NCBI RefSeq assembly: GCF_029428675.1
Contig: NZ_JAJNEL010000001.1
Span: 3,968,001-4,032,000, forward strand
DNA: 64,000 nucleotides
DNA from: Streptomyces sp. JH14
Lineage (GTDB): Bacteria; Actinomycetota; Actinomycetes; Streptomycetales; Streptomycetaceae
Reading direction: 5' to 3'
Below are positions 1-10,100 of this stretch, piece by piece (position 1 is the stretch's first letter; each line of letters starts with the position of its first letter). A program made the translations under genes and the position numbers. The notes under the pieces were generated by a model. It saw nothing but the letters and a program-made list of their open reading frames with translations, made no database searches and was not told where the DNA came from.

Positions 1-489
1 GCGCCACACCTGGAGCGGCTTGACCTGCCAGTCCGTGAAGAACGAGCTGCTGGTGCGGGCCCACGTCTCACTGCCGTCGGCGGCATGGCGCTGCACGTAG
101 CCCATGCTGTTGACGGAGAAGTAGTCGCCGTTCTTGCCGACCGGCACCGTGGCGCCCATGCCGCGCACGCCTTCCAGCGTGGACTTCGCGGTCGTCGTGA
201 CCTTGGTCGTCGGGTCGACGTCGGTGGACGCGCCGGCCGGCTGCGAGCCGCTGCCGGAGTCCGTGGCGGGGGCGTCGTCCTCCTTCTTCGTGCCGGTGGT
301 GTCCTCGGCCGTGACCCACGGGTCGAGGGCCACGTGTGCGGCCAGCGTCTTCGCCTCGGCGCTGCTCAGTTTCATCGCCGAGCCGCTGTCGTCGGCGGCC
401 AGGGCCTGTGGGGCGGCGGTCAGGCACAGGCCCGCCGCGACCAGGCCGGAGGCGAGCCTGAGGGCCCGCCGCGAGTGGTGGGCTCTCAT
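1..489 (-). CDS. secreted protein, N-terminal part (runs off window)
   Basis: The first 163 residues are visible; the 3' end lies outside the window. The protein opens with MRAHHSRRALRL and a hydrophobic stretch ending in APQALA, a clear Sec signal peptide cleaved near residue 32. A Thr/Asp/Ser-rich spacer follows, then a segment with GMGATVPVGKNGDYFSVNS and GYVQRH that resembles blades of FG-GAP/VCBS-type secreted proteins. That family assignment is tentative. The ATG shares its A with the TGA of the upstream protease gene (TGATG), so the two are probably translationally coupled and made together. I do not recognise a function. Confidence 0.75.
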   Translation of the reverse strand, partial: MRAHHSRRALRLASGLVAAGLCLTAAPQALAADDSGSAMKLSSAEAKTLAAHVALDPWVTAEDTTGTKKEDDAPATDSGSGSQPAGASTDVDPTTKVTTTAKSTLEGVRGMGATVPVGKNGDYFSVNSMGYVQRHAADGSETWARTSSSFFTDWQVKPLQVWR

Positions 490-3071
490 CACTTGGCTCC
501 CTGCGTGAAGCTGATGGCCGTGCCGTTGGCGAGCACGGACTGGTTGAAGGAGTACTGCAGGGCGTCGCTGCCGGACTGGTTCGCGATGCCGACGGTGGCA
601 CCCGCGCCCTTGTCCGCGACGGACTGGTACTGGAGGGTCACGGCGCCGGTGGCCTCGTCGAAGACGGCCTCGAAGGTGGCGCGGCCCGACGTGCCGTTCG
701 CGTAGGCGGCGTTGTTCCAGACGATGGCGAACGCGCGGTTGCCCTTCGTGCCGGTGGTGGCCGTCTGCACGGAGGACTTCTTGTCCAGCGTCAGGTCGTC
801 CCACAGCGGGGCGACGATGCCCTTCACACCGTTCACGCCGGTCGTCGGCAGCGCGGTGTTGCTGTAGTCGCCGACACGCGAGGACAGGAAGTTGACCAGG
901 CCGTCGGTGGTGACCGAGGCCGAGGAGTACGAGACCCCGTACAGCTTCACCGAGAACGGCAGCGCGACCTGCGCGGAGTCCTCGTCACCGGACAGGGCGA
1001 CCTTCTTGGAGCCCGCGATCCAGGAGTACGCGGCCGGGGCACAGCTGTTGCCCGAGTTGTCCGTGCGGTTCGGGATCTTCACGTCCTTGGTCAGGTCGGC
1101 GGCGCCGACGGTGGCGGCACCGTTGTAGACGCCGTTGCACAGGACCGGGGCCGCGGGCTTCACCACGACGCCGTAGGACCCCTCGGCGACCTTGGCGAAG
1201 GAGTACTTGCCCTGGGCGTTGGTGGTGACGGCGTCCAGCGGCGAGCCGTTCAGCTCGACCTTCGCACCGGCGAGGGCCTTGCCGGTGACGTCGAGGACGG
1301 TGCCGGAGACCTGGTGCGAGGGAACCGCGGTCAGCGCGATGTCCTGGGTGTAGGTCTGCTCGGCGGCGAGCGTGACACCGGTCGCCGAGCCGTTCGCGTA
1401 GCCGTAGCCGGTGAAGGCGAAGGAGTACGTGCCCGGGGGCAGCGGCAGACGGTACGCGCCGTCCGGGCCGGTGGTGACCGTGCGGACGGAGCCTGCGGCG
1501 TCGGCGGCGTTCACGGTGATGTTCGGCAGAGCCGCGCCGGTCGCCCTGTCGGTGACCTTGCCGGTGACGGTGGCCGCGGTGTGCGGGGCCTTGTCGATGG
1601 AGGCGAGAATGTCGAGCTTGCCCTCGCCCCAGACGTTGTTCATGCCGGCGGTGCCGCCGCAGTGCGTGTCGTCGATGTCGATCGCGCCCTCGTTGAGGAG
1701 CTCGCGCGTCTCGTCGATGTTGCCGATCAGCGACGGAGCCGCCGACCACAGCAGCGCCACCGCGCCCGCGACGTGCGGCGTCGCCATCGACGTACCACTG
1801 ATGGTGTTGTACGACGAACCCGGCCAGGTGGAGGGGATGTCGACACCCGGCGCGGAGATGTTCGGCTTCGCCGAGCCGTCGACCAGGGACGGGCCGAAGC
1901 CGGAGAACGAGGCGATCTTGCCGGTGGAGTCGTACGCGCCGACGCCGTAGGACGTGGCCTGCGAGCCGGGAGCGTGCGCGGTGGAGCAGGTCTTGCCGTC
2001 ACCGTCGTTGCCGGCCGCGAACGCCTCGAAGATGCCCGCGGCGTTCCAGGCCTCGACGATGTCCTGGTAGAACGTCGTGTCGCCGCCGCCCCAGGAGTTG
2101 TTGACGATGTTCGGGGCGAGGTCCGGGCGCGGGTTCTGCCCGTTGTGGTCGGTCGGCGCGAGGATCCACTGGCCGGCGGCGAGCAGGCCGTCGTCAGGGC
2201 ACTCGCTGGTCGCGCAGCCCTTGGCGGCGATCCACTTCGCGTTCGGCGCGACACCGATGCCGTTCTTGCCGACCATCGTGCCCATCGTGTGGGTGCCGTG
2301 GCCGTTGTTGTCGCACGGGGTGCCGTCGGAGGGGCAGTTCCCGGTCGGGTCGTAGAAGTTGTAGTCGTGCGTGAAGGTGCCGTCGCCGTTGTTGCCGCGG
2401 TACTGCTTCACCAGGTCCGGGTGGTCGTACTGCACACCGGAGTCGACGCTGGCGATGACGATGCCCTCGCCGCGGTCTTCGTACTGCTTCCAGACGTCGT
2501 CGGCGTTGATGTCGGCCACGCCCCACTCGGGGGTGTCGTCACCGGTGGCGGACGAGTCCGTGCCCGCCGAGGTGGTGCGCGACTTGGTGACCGTGCTGTC
2601 CGACGTCTCGACGTCGTCGAGCTTGTACTTCTGCTCCTTGACGATCGAGGCGACGTCCGAGCGCTTCGCGAGCTCGTTCACGAGGTCCGCGTCACCGGTG
2701 ACCTGGATCGCGTCGGCGATCCAGTAGTCCTTGTGCCCGACCTTCTCCTTGTCCAGAAAGGAGGTGAGCGACTTCTGGCTGTTCGCGGCGTGCGCGCGCA
2801 GCTCCTTGTACGCGGCCTTGGCCTTGGCGGCGTGCGTCTTCTGCTTCTTGGCGCCGGACAGGTCGGCCTGGTCCTTGAGGACGACGAAGAAGGTCGCGTC
2901 GCCGCCCTTGGCGACGGCGCTGCGCAGCGCCGAGTCGATCTTCGCGGTGGCCGATGCCGGGACGGTGTCGGCCATCGCCGGTATCGGGCTGGTCAGCAGG
3001 GCGGCCGCCGCGGACAGCGAGGTCGCCGCCCACACTGCACGTCTGCGTCGGGACGGACGGGGCAGGGGCAT
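489..3071 (-). CDS. secreted subtilase (S8 family) with C-terminal carboxypeptidase-regulatory-like domains
   Basis: About 860 residues. A signal peptide (RRRRAVWAATSLSAAAALL, cleavage near PAMA) precedes an I9-type propeptide. The catalytic triad is visible: Asp in VIASVDSGVQYDHPDL (about residue 210), His in NNGHGTHTMG (about 259) and Ser in ISGTSMATPHVAG (about 428). The C-terminal third carries two beta-sandwich repeats of carboxypeptidase-regulatory type (TGKVTDRATGAALP, SGTVLDVTGKALAG) and a further beta-rich domain. Role: extracellular protein degradation. A TTG lies one codon upstream (3074); I prefer the ATG, which sits 8 nt after GGAGGAG. It is not a mycosin: there is no C-terminal membrane anchor, and the ESX locus begins 2.5 kb away across unrelated DNA. 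Confidence 0.93.
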   Translation of the reverse strand: MPLPRPSRRRRAVWAATSLSAAAALLTSPIPAMADTVPASATAKIDSALRSAVAKGGDATFFVVLKDQADLSGAKKQKTHAAKAKAAYKELRAHAANSQKSLTSFLDKEKVGHKDYWIADAIQVTGDADLVNELAKRSDVASIVKEQKYKLDDVETSDSTVTKSRTTSAGTDSSATGDDTPEWGVADINADDVWKQYEDRGEGIVIASVDSGVQYDHPDLVKQYRGNNGDGTFTHDYNFYDPTGNCPSDGTPCDNNGHGTHTMGTMVGKNGIGVAPNAKWIAAKGCATSECPDDGLLAAGQWILAPTDHNGQNPRPDLAPNIVNNSWGGGDTTFYQDIVEAWNAAGIFEAFAAGNDGDGKTCSTAHAPGSQATSYGVGAYDSTGKIASFSGFGPSLVDGSAKPNISAPGVDIPSTWPGSSYNTISGTSMATPHVAGAVALLWSAAPSLIGNIDETRELLNEGAIDIDDTHCGGTAGMNNVWGEGKLDILASIDKAPHTAATVTGKVTDRATGAALPNITVNAADAAGSVRTVTTGPDGAYRLPLPPGTYSFAFTGYGYANGSATGVTLAAEQTYTQDIALTAVPSHQVSGTVLDVTGKALAGAKVELNGSPLDAVTTNAQGKYSFAKVAEGSYGVVVKPAAPVLCNGVYNGAATVGAADLTKDVKIPNRTDNSGNSCAPAAYSWIAGSKKVALSGDEDSAQVALPFSVKLYGVSYSSASVTTDGLVNFLSSRVGDYSNTALPTTGVNGVKGIVAPLWDDLTLDKKSSVQTATTGTKGNRAFAIVWNNAAYANGTSGRATFEAVFDEATGAVTLQYQSVADKGAGATVGIANQSGSDALQYSFNQSVLANGTAISFTQGAK

Positions 3072-3085
3072 CAAGGGTGCTCCTC

Positions 3086-3703
3086 CGGGACAGGAACGGT
3101 TGGGGCAGCGCCCGACGCTAGAAAGGGACCGTTACTGCGGCATTACAGGACCCGAGCGCGCCTCTCAGCCGGAGCGGTCGGTCGCGGAGTCGGGCCACGG
3201 AACAGCTGGATGTGGTGCTGTCCGCACCGGGCTCGGCACGCAGGCCGACCGCGACCTCCGGGCCGGCTTTCCGTACGTCGTCGCTGCCGGCGGCACACGC
3301 CGCCCTGTCACCGGCGACGGTGATGGCCGCCTGTGCGCGAACGGATCCGGTCTCGTCCGCCTTCCTGCTCCGCCCGAACAAGCGCCCGCGCTCCGCGACA
3401 TGGCCGGGTGGGTGCCGGCTCGCTGTCGGCGGCGCGGGCGGACCGGGATCCGACAACTTGTCATGCCTACGTCCTCGGCTCGAATCCGGCCGGGGGCTCA
3501 GGGGAACCCCCGGGCCCTACTCGCCGTGACCTGCGAGTTTCCCTCGTTCCTGCCTGCTGTTCACCAACTGCCGGGGGCATAAGGAGGGTCTGCCACTCCG
3601 CCCTTATGATTCAGGCGACAAGATGCTCGCCTCCCTGGTCCGGATGCGCGGAGCATCCCCGCGTCTGGAGGGGGGACCGCGGACGGAGGCTGGGCACAGC
3701 AAC
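3086..3703. other. gene-poor intergenic stretch
   Basis: No credible gene is seen on either strand. The stretch separates the leftward protease from the rightward transposase remnant. A hairpin at 3490-3513 (CCGGGGG pairing with CCCCCGG) could be a weak terminator. A short tRNA-like 3' half is described separately. From about 3608 a frame continuous with the transposase remnant is open on the plus strand, so decayed insertion-sequence DNA may begin there. Confidence 0.5.
3474..3498 (+). other. tRNA-like 3' half (degenerate T-arm), uncertain
   Basis: The bases CTCGG CTCGAAT CCGGC CGGGGGC resemble a T-arm plus the 3' acceptor strand of a tRNA. The inner T-stem pairs are present, the loop is CTCGAAT instead of TTCGAAT, and the outermost T-stem pair is broken. 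No matching 5' acceptor strand (GCCCCCG-like) or anticodon arm is found upstream. It looks most like the end of a tRNA-Glu gene, judged from memory. It could be chance in GC-rich DNA. Confidence 0.2.
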
Positions 3704-3930
3704 GACTGCACCCGGTTCACTGCCGTGATGGAGGAGATCCGGATGCCTCGGCACCGGCCCGGTACAGCGACGGGTCCGGCCTGACCGTGTCCTGGGCGGC
3801 GAGGGCTACAGCTCCCGCCCGTCCGGACCTGGATCAGGCAGCGGGGCAGCGGCGACACCATCCCCGAACGGGCCGACCAGATCCGCAACCGGCGGTTCCT
3901 GATCAATCACGGCCGCGCAGGCGCCCCCGC
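3704..3930 (+). pseudogene. IS5-type DDE transposase remnant with two compensating frameshifts
   Basis: Three consecutive pieces read as the C-terminal half of an IS5-family transposase common in Streptomyces. They are DCTRFTAVMEEIRMPRHRPG, then RVRPDRVLGGEGYSSR after a +1 shift near 3763, then VRTWIRQRGSGDTIPERADQ followed by IRNRR after a -1 shift near 3820. IPERADQIRNRR and the GYSSR block are family hallmarks. The N-terminal catalytic half and the end after IRNRR are missing. The remnant stops about 30 nt before the start codon of the binding-protein gene, so its arrival probably replaced that gene's native upstream region. Confidence 0.8.
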
Positions 3931-3959
3931 GCAGCCGACAGAGAGCACGAGGCAGTTCT

Positions 3960-5543
3960 GTGAACATACGCAAACGGTGGACGGCTCCCCTCGGGGCCGG
4001 ACTCGCGGTGGCCCTGCTGGGCGGCTGCGCCTTCCAGTCCGATGGAGGCGATGCCGAGTCCGGCAACTCGATCGTCGTGGGCATGTCGGACGACGTCCTG
4101 GCCGCGGATCCGGCCTCGGGCTACGACCCGGGATCCTGGCTGCTGTTCAACAATGTCTTCCAGTCCCTGCTCAGCTTTCCCCGAGGGGAATCGACCCCGC
4201 AGCCGGAAGCGGCGAAGTCCTGCTCGTTCGCGGACGGCAGCAGGACCTACCGGTGCACGCTCCGCGACGGCCTGAAGTTCAGCAATGGCGACAGCCTCAC
4301 CTCCGAGGACGTCAAGTACTCCTTCGACCGGGCGATCAGGATCGACGACCCCGGCGGCCCCGCGCCGCTGCTCTCCACGATCGAGAAGATCACCACTCCG
4401 GACGAGCGAACGGTCGTCTTCCAGCTCAACGTTCCGGACGCCACCTTCCCCAGCAAGATCGCCTCGGGCGCCGGCTCCATCGTGAACCACCGCGAGTACC
4501 CGGCGAACGGCCTGCGCAAGGACGGCAAGGCCGTCGGGTCGGGTCCCTACAAGCTGAAGTCCCTCGACAAGTCGAAGGCCGTCTTCTCGGTCAACTCCGG
4601 CTACGAAGGCACAGCGCGAGTGAAGAACTCGGGCATCACCCTCGAATTCTTCCGGGGCGACCAGAAGAAGCTGGCGTCGGCGCTGCAGAAGGGTGACATC
4701 GATGTCGCCTACCGTGGTCTGACCGCGCAGGACACCTCCCGGCTGGAGGAATCCAGCGCCGCGGCCGACAAGGGCATCGACGTCGTCGAAGGCACCAGCG
4801 CCGAGGTGCAGCACCTGGTCTTCAACATGAAGGACCCGGTGGTCGGACAGCTCCCCGTGCGCAAGGCCATCGCGTACCTGGTCAATCGTGACGCCCTCGT
4901 CAGCCAGGTCTACCACTCGACGGCCACCCCGCTGTACTCGATCGTCCCGGCCGGCATCACGGCCCACAACACCGCGTTCTTCGACAAGTACGGCGGGAGC
5001 CCGGAGCCGGACAAGGCCGAAGACGCGCTGCGCAGCGCGGGTATCACCGACAAGGTGAAGCTCACGCTGTGGTCCACGCCGAGCCGCTACGGCCCTGCCA
5101 CCGACGACGAGTTCCGGGCGATCGCCCAGCAGCTCAACGCGAGCGGACTGTTCGAAGCGCAGGTCAAGTCCCTCCCCTTCGACCAGTACGAGAAGCGGAT
5201 AGCGGCCGGTGAGCTCGGCGTCTACGTGAAGGGCTGGGTCCCGGACTACCCGGACCCGGACAACTTCACCCAGCCCTTCTTCGGCAAGGACAACGTCCTG
5301 CAGAACGGCTACGAGAACGACGACATCACCGACCGCATCATTCCCGACGCCGCCTCCCGGGCCGAACGGGGCACCACCGAGAAGGCCTTCAACGAGCTCC
5401 AGGACGACGTGGCCGAGGACCTGCCGATCCTGCCGCTGTGGCAGGGCAAGCAGTATGCGGTGGCGGCCGACGGCATCTCCGGCCTGGAGTGGACCCTGGA
5501 CACCTCGACCGTCTTCCGCTTCTGGGAGATCAGCAAGTACTAG
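3960..5543 (+). CDS. ABC transporter substrate-binding lipoprotein, peptide/nickel (SBP_bac_5) family
   Basis: 527 residues starting at GTG. A lipoprotein signal is clear (lipobox LLGGC, lipidated Cys23). The body has the family-5 layout: an early segment with YDPGSWLLFNNVFQSLL, then LKFSNGDSLTSEDVKYSFDR (the usual DGxxxxAxDVxxSxxR signature), and late YVKGWVPDYPDPDNFTQPFF. Such proteins deliver oligopeptides or similar solutes to a Dpp/Opp-type permease. No permease or ATPase gene is adjacent, so this is an orphan receptor. The upstream flank is transposase debris and no good Shine-Dalgarno or promoter is evident. A strong terminator follows. Confidence 0.92.
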   Translation: MNIRKRWTAPLGAGLAVALLGGCAFQSDGGDAESGNSIVVGMSDDVLAADPASGYDPGSWLLFNNVFQSLLSFPRGESTPQPEAAKSCSFADGSRTYRCTLRDGLKFSNGDSLTSEDVKYSFDRAIRIDDPGGPAPLLSTIEKITTPDERTVVFQLNVPDATFPSKIASGAGSIVNHREYPANGLRKDGKAVGSGPYKLKSLDKSKAVFSVNSGYEGTARVKNSGITLEFFRGDQKKLASALQKGDIDVAYRGLTAQDTSRLEESSAAADKGIDVVEGTSAEVQHLVFNMKDPVVGQLPVRKAIAYLVNRDALVSQVYHSTATPLYSIVPAGITAHNTAFFDKYGGSPEPDKAEDALRSAGITDKVKLTLWSTPSRYGPATDDEFRAIAQQLNASGLFEAQVKSLPFDQYEKRIAAGELGVYVKGWVPDYPDPDNFTQPFFGKDNVLQNGYENDDITDRIIPDAASRAERGTTEKAFNELQDDVAEDLPILPLWQGKQYAVAADGISGLEWTLDTSTVFRFWEISKY

Positions 5544-5567
5544 CTGTTCTGTACGTCCTGGAACGGT

Positions 5568-5623
5568 GAGGGCCTTCCGGTCCGGTGTGGATTGCGACAT
5601 CCGCACCGGACCGGAAGGCCCTC
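5568..5623. terminator. bidirectional terminator hairpin
   Basis: A 25-bp stem (5568-5592 pairing with 5599-5623, one G-U pair) with a 6-nt loop TGCGAC. It lies between the convergent binding-protein and DUF6177-like genes and can end transcription from both sides. Confidence 0.9.
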
Positions 5624-5643
5624 GTGCTTCACCGTGACGCCGG

Positions 5644-7062
5644 TCAGGCGCCCTTCAGATGGCGCATCAGGCGTTCGAAGTCCTGCCAGCCCGACAGGTC
5701 CGACGGGTCGCCCGGCAGCGGGTAGTACAACGCGGGGCGGGTCTTCGGACCGAGCTGGACCGGGGGCTCGGACAGCGGGGTGCGACGGGCGCGGTCACCG
5801 GGCATCTCGCGGACCTCCTCCGCGCCGAGCACGAACGCCACCGGGACGCCGGGGCCCTCGAAGCGGGGCGGTACCGCCAGGTCGCGGCGGGCCTTGCGGA
5901 TCTGGATCAGCATCGACTGCAGGTGGTGGCGGGTGGCGAGGATCTCCGCGACCCGGGGCAGCGCGTCCACCGGCGGCTCCTCGCCGGGCCCGTAGCCGAA
6001 CGCCAGGGTGACGTCCTCCTCCACGCCCGCCGTCGTGCGGCTGATGCGGACCGTGGCGAGGCCGGGCCTGTCCGGGCTGCCGACCACGACGATCCAGGTC
6101 GGCGCGGGCGACCTGTCGTGGGCGACATCGGTCAGCTGGCGCAGCGACCAGGGCAGGTTGGCGGGTTCGGCGGTGCCCCAGCCGGCCGGGGGGTTCCCGG
6201 TGAGTTCGCGCCATACCGATTCCAGGGCGCCGCCGAGGACGAGCCGGTCGTCGGCGGGGTGGACGGTGCGGAACGAGAGGGCGAGCTGGCGTTCGCCGGT
6301 GTCGGTGAACTCCTTGAAGGCGGCGGCGACCGGGGTGCGTGGGTCGTCGGGGGTCGCGTCGGCCGCCTCGACGGTCGCGAACATGCCGTTCTGCCAGCGC
6401 AGCACGGCGCCGGACAGACCGTCGTAGTAGCCGTCCCGCTCGTCCTGCACGACCCAGCGCGACGGCCAGCCGGGCAGGCTTCCCCGTACGGCCGGGGAGA
6501 GCGTGGTTCCGGGTGAGGTGACGATCTGGAGGCCGATCTCGGCGTTGGCGGTGGCCCGGAACGCGTCGGAGAGCCAGGCCGTCATGGCCACCACGGGCCG
6601 GTCCTGGATGACGACGGCGACCTTGTCGGTGAGCGCGTCGATCGCGGGCTGCGCGGCGGCGGGCGTGGGGGCGACGGCGACGCCCTCGCTCTTCACCACG
6701 GCGACGGAGCGTGCGGCCTCCGGCGGCCAGGCGGAGCCGCCCGCGAGCGTGATGAGGCGGGCCGCGAACGTGCCCGCGATCCGCTCGGCCTCCTCGACGC
6801 CGGTGGTGGCGCGTGCTTCGGTCCACCAGAACGGAACGGCGGGTGCCGTTGCTCCGAGCAGCCGCTCGGCCTCGCCCGCGACCTGCACGAGCAGGGGTGC
6901 CTCGACGGAGACGAGGGGCCTGCCCTCGGGGTCGCAGAGCTGTACGACGGCGCCCTCGCCGGTGGTCTCCACCAGCTTGTCGGGGCCTCCGGAGAGCAGG
7001 CCCGCGATCACGCTGAGCGGGTCGGGCATTTTCGGGGTGAGGGCGATGACGTCCTTGGTCAT
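5644..7062 (-). CDS. ESX-associated DUF6177-like protein
   Basis: 472 residues, no signal peptide or membrane segment. It is the last gene of the ESX transcription unit, 85 nt after eccC. I recognise it as the DUF6177-type protein that accompanies actinomycete type VII loci; its biochemical role is unknown to me. Visible features are an N-terminal globular part (MTKDVIALTPKMPDPLSVIAG), central WVVQDERDGYYDGLSGAVLRW, and a conserved C-terminus (ALYYPLPGDPSDLSGWQDFERLMRHL). Position suggests a cytosolic component or chaperone of the secretion machine, perhaps comparable in role to EspG. That is inference. Confidence 0.75.
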   Translation of the reverse strand: MTKDVIALTPKMPDPLSVIAGLLSGGPDKLVETTGEGAVVQLCDPEGRPLVSVEAPLLVQVAGEAERLLGATAPAVPFWWTEARATTGVEEAERIAGTFAARLITLAGGSAWPPEAARSVAVVKSEGVAVAPTPAAAQPAIDALTDKVAVVIQDRPVVAMTAWLSDAFRATANAEIGLQIVTSPGTTLSPAVRGSLPGWPSRWVVQDERDGYYDGLSGAVLRWQNGMFATVEAADATPDDPRTPVAAAFKEFTDTGERQLALSFRTVHPADDRLVLGGALESVWRELTGNPPAGWGTAEPANLPWSLRQLTDVAHDRSPAPTWIVVVGSPDRPGLATVRISRTTAGVEEDVTLAFGYGPGEEPPVDALPRVAEILATRHHLQSMLIQIRKARRDLAVPPRFEGPGVPVAFVLGAEEVREMPGDRARRTPLSEPPVQLGPKTRPALYYPLPGDPSDLSGWQDFERLMRHLKGA

Positions 7063-7147
7063 GTGGTCGTCCGGTCCTTCGTGGTGCGTGGCGTGGTGGT
7101 CGTGCGTCGCGTGATCTGCGTGCGCGGGCCGGTCCTGTGGTGGCGGC

Positions 7148-10100
7148 TCACCCGGCGGTGTACACGGTCTGGATCAGCCGGTTCGACTGGCCCCTGCGGA
7201 CGAGTACGCCGCGCCCGGCCGGCTGCTGGGTGGCGTACACCCCGGGGAACAGCTGGCCCTCGCTGCGGTCGCCGGCCATGACGACCGCCGAGGCACCCGA
7301 CTCGCGCAGGCCCTGCATCAGCGGTTCGTACATGCCGCGCGAGGCGCCTGCGACCCGGCGGGTCAGGACGAAGTGGAGCCCGATGTCGACCGCGGACGGG
7401 ATGTACGGCAGGAAGGGTGCGAGCGGGGCCAGTCCCGCGGTGGTCAGTACGTCGTAGTCGTCGACGAGGACCACGATCCGCGGGCCGCTGCCCCAGCTGC
7501 CGGGCTCCAGGTCCTCGCTGCCCGCGCTGTCGTCGGGCAGCCGCTTCTCCAGCTCGGTCGCGATACCGGCGGCGAGGCCGGCGCACATCTTGGCGTTGTA
7601 CGCGTAGCCGCCGCGGAACTCCTCGGGGATCGCGCCGCGCAGTCCGCGTCGCGGGTCCATGACGGCGAAGACGAGTTCGTCCTCGCTGTAGCGCTCGATG
7701 AGTCCGCCGGCGATGGTCTTGAGGAGGTTCGTCTTGCCGCATTCGCTGTCGCCCATGATCAGCAGGTGCTGGTCGTGGTGGAACAGGTCGAGGAGGACGG
7801 GCGCCAGGGCCGTCTGGTCCAGGCCGATCGGTACGCGCTGCGGTTCGGCGACCGGGCCGGGCAGCAGGTGCGGTTCCAGGATGTGCGGCAGGACCCGCAC
7901 CGGCTGAGCGACTTCACCGCTCCAGGTGGCGCGGACGGTGCGGGCCGTCCGTTCCAGGACGGCGCCCAGGTCCGAGGTGTCGGGGAGCCCGTCGGTGCGG
8001 GGGAGGGCGACCTGTGCGAAGAGTTTGCCGTCGGTGAGGACGCGGCCGGGCTCGTCGGGCGACAGGGTCTGGGCGAGCTTGCGGTCGATGCTGGACTCGC
8101 TGGGGTCGTTGAGGCGCAGTTCGACGCGGGTGCCGAAGTTCGACTGGGTGGCGATGCGGACGTCGTTCCAGCGGAGCATGCCGGCGACGACGTGGATGCC
8201 GTAGCCGCCGCCCCGCTTGAGGATGTCGACGACGGCGTCGTCGAGCTCCTCGAAGTCGTCGCGCAGCGCACCGAAGCCGTCGATGATCAGCACGATCTCG
8301 GCGGAGGCCAACTGGGGCAGCCGGCCTGCCGCGTGGAGGGTGCGCAGCTGCTCGACGGAGTCGATGTTGTGCTCGCGGAAGAGTTCCTCGCGCGTGGCGA
8401 GGGCGCTGCGTACCTCTTCGACGGTGCGTCCGGCGCGTTCGCGGTCGGCACGTCCTGCGACGCCGCCGACGTGCGGCAGGTCCGACAGTGCCTGGAGGCC
8501 GCCGCCGACGAGGTCGAGGCCGTAGACGCCGACCTCCTGCGGGGTGTGGGTCAGTGCGAGGGACAGGGCGAGGGTGCGCAGCAGGGTGGTCTTGCCGGAC
8601 TGCGGGCCGCCGATGACGGCGGCGTGACCGCCTGCCACGGTGAGGTCGAGGTACCACTCGCCCTGCCACTGCTTGGTGGGGTCGTCGAGCAGGCCGAGCG
8701 GAACCCGGAGCGCGCTGCTGCGCTTGGCGAGCTGCATGCCGCGCGGGCCGACGTCGAGCGGGCCGGCGACCTTGTCGAGGGCGACGGCCGCGGGCAGCGG
8801 GGGCAGCCAGATGCGGCGTACCGGTCCGGCGGCCTTCTCCAGCTGTCCGACGATGACGCCCATCTCGGTCGGCCCGGTCTCGCGACGCCTGGCGGTCGGT
8901 TCCTGCTCGCCGGAACCCTCCTTCTTCGCGAGGGTGTTGAACGCCTCGTACTCGAGGGCGAGCGGTCCGGAGTCCGCTTCCTCGGCGCGCTGCACGGGGC
9001 CGCGGTAGGCGCCGGACACGTAACTCGCCTTGAAGCGTTCGTAGTGGCTGGTGTCGACCTTGAGGTAACCGAAGCCGGGCAGCGGCGGCAGGTGGAAGGC
9101 GTCGGTGGTGTCCAGGACCGTGCGGGACTCGTCGGCGGAGAAGGTGCGCAGGCCGAGCCGGTACGAGAGGTAGGTGTCCAGGCCCTTGAGCTTGCCGCCC
9201 TCGATGCGCTGGCTGGACAGCAGGAGGTGTACGCCGATGGAGCGGCCGATGCGTCCGATGGACAGGAACAGGTCGATGAAGTCCGGTTTTGCGGTGAGGA
9301 GTTCACCGAACTCGTCGATGACGACGAACAGGTGCGGCAGCGGGTCCAGGTCGGGTCGCTTCTCGGCGCGCAGGGCGGCGTAGTCGCCGATGTCGGCGAC
9401 GTTGCCCGCGTCCTTGAGGACCTGCTGGCGGCGCTTGACCTCGCCGGCGAGCGAGGCGTGGACGCGTTCGACGAGTCCGGCCTGGTTCTCCAGGTTGGTG
9501 ATGACGCCGGCGACGTGCGGGAGTTCCGCGAAGGGTGCGAAGGTCGCGCCGCCCTTGTAGTCGACGAGGACGAGCGCCAGGTCCTCCGGCGGGTGGGTGG
9601 CGACCAGGGCGAGGACGAGGGTGCGCAGCAGTTCCGACTTCCCGGACCCGGTGGCGCCGACGCACAGGCCGTGCGGGCCCATGCCGAGCTCGGACGACTC
9701 CTTGAGGTCGAGGAGCACCGGTTCGCGGGCGTCGCTGACACCGATCGGCACGCGCAGGAAGGAGCGTTCGCCGCGCGGTGCCCACAGGCGTTCGAGGTCG
9801 AGCTGTGCGACGTCGTCGATGCCGAGGAGGTCGGCGAAGTCGACGGGGCCGGACAACGGGGCGTCGACGAGCGATTCGGCGGCGAGCCGCAGGGGGGCGA
9901 GCATCCGGGCGAGGCCTTCGGCGAACGGGATGGTGATCTCGTCGACGGTGCCGTGGGCGCTGATCGGTTCCTTCTCGCGCAGGTCCTCGATGAGCACCTC
10001 GTTGCCGTCGACGGTGATGCGCACGCCGACGTGTCCGGGCTCCTGGACCCGGTGTTCGAGCAGGTGGAGCATGGTGACGCTCATCTCGCGCAGGCCCACC

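Noticed and set aside
489..3071. Subtilase as the missing mycosin of the ESX locus
   Set aside because: Lacks a C-terminal membrane helix, has carboxypeptidase-regulatory-like repeats, and is separated by an IS relic and another transcription unit.
3333..3728. Small plus-strand frame upstream of the transposase relic
   Set aside because: Poor codon bias and no Shine-Dalgarno; different register from the recognisable transposase.
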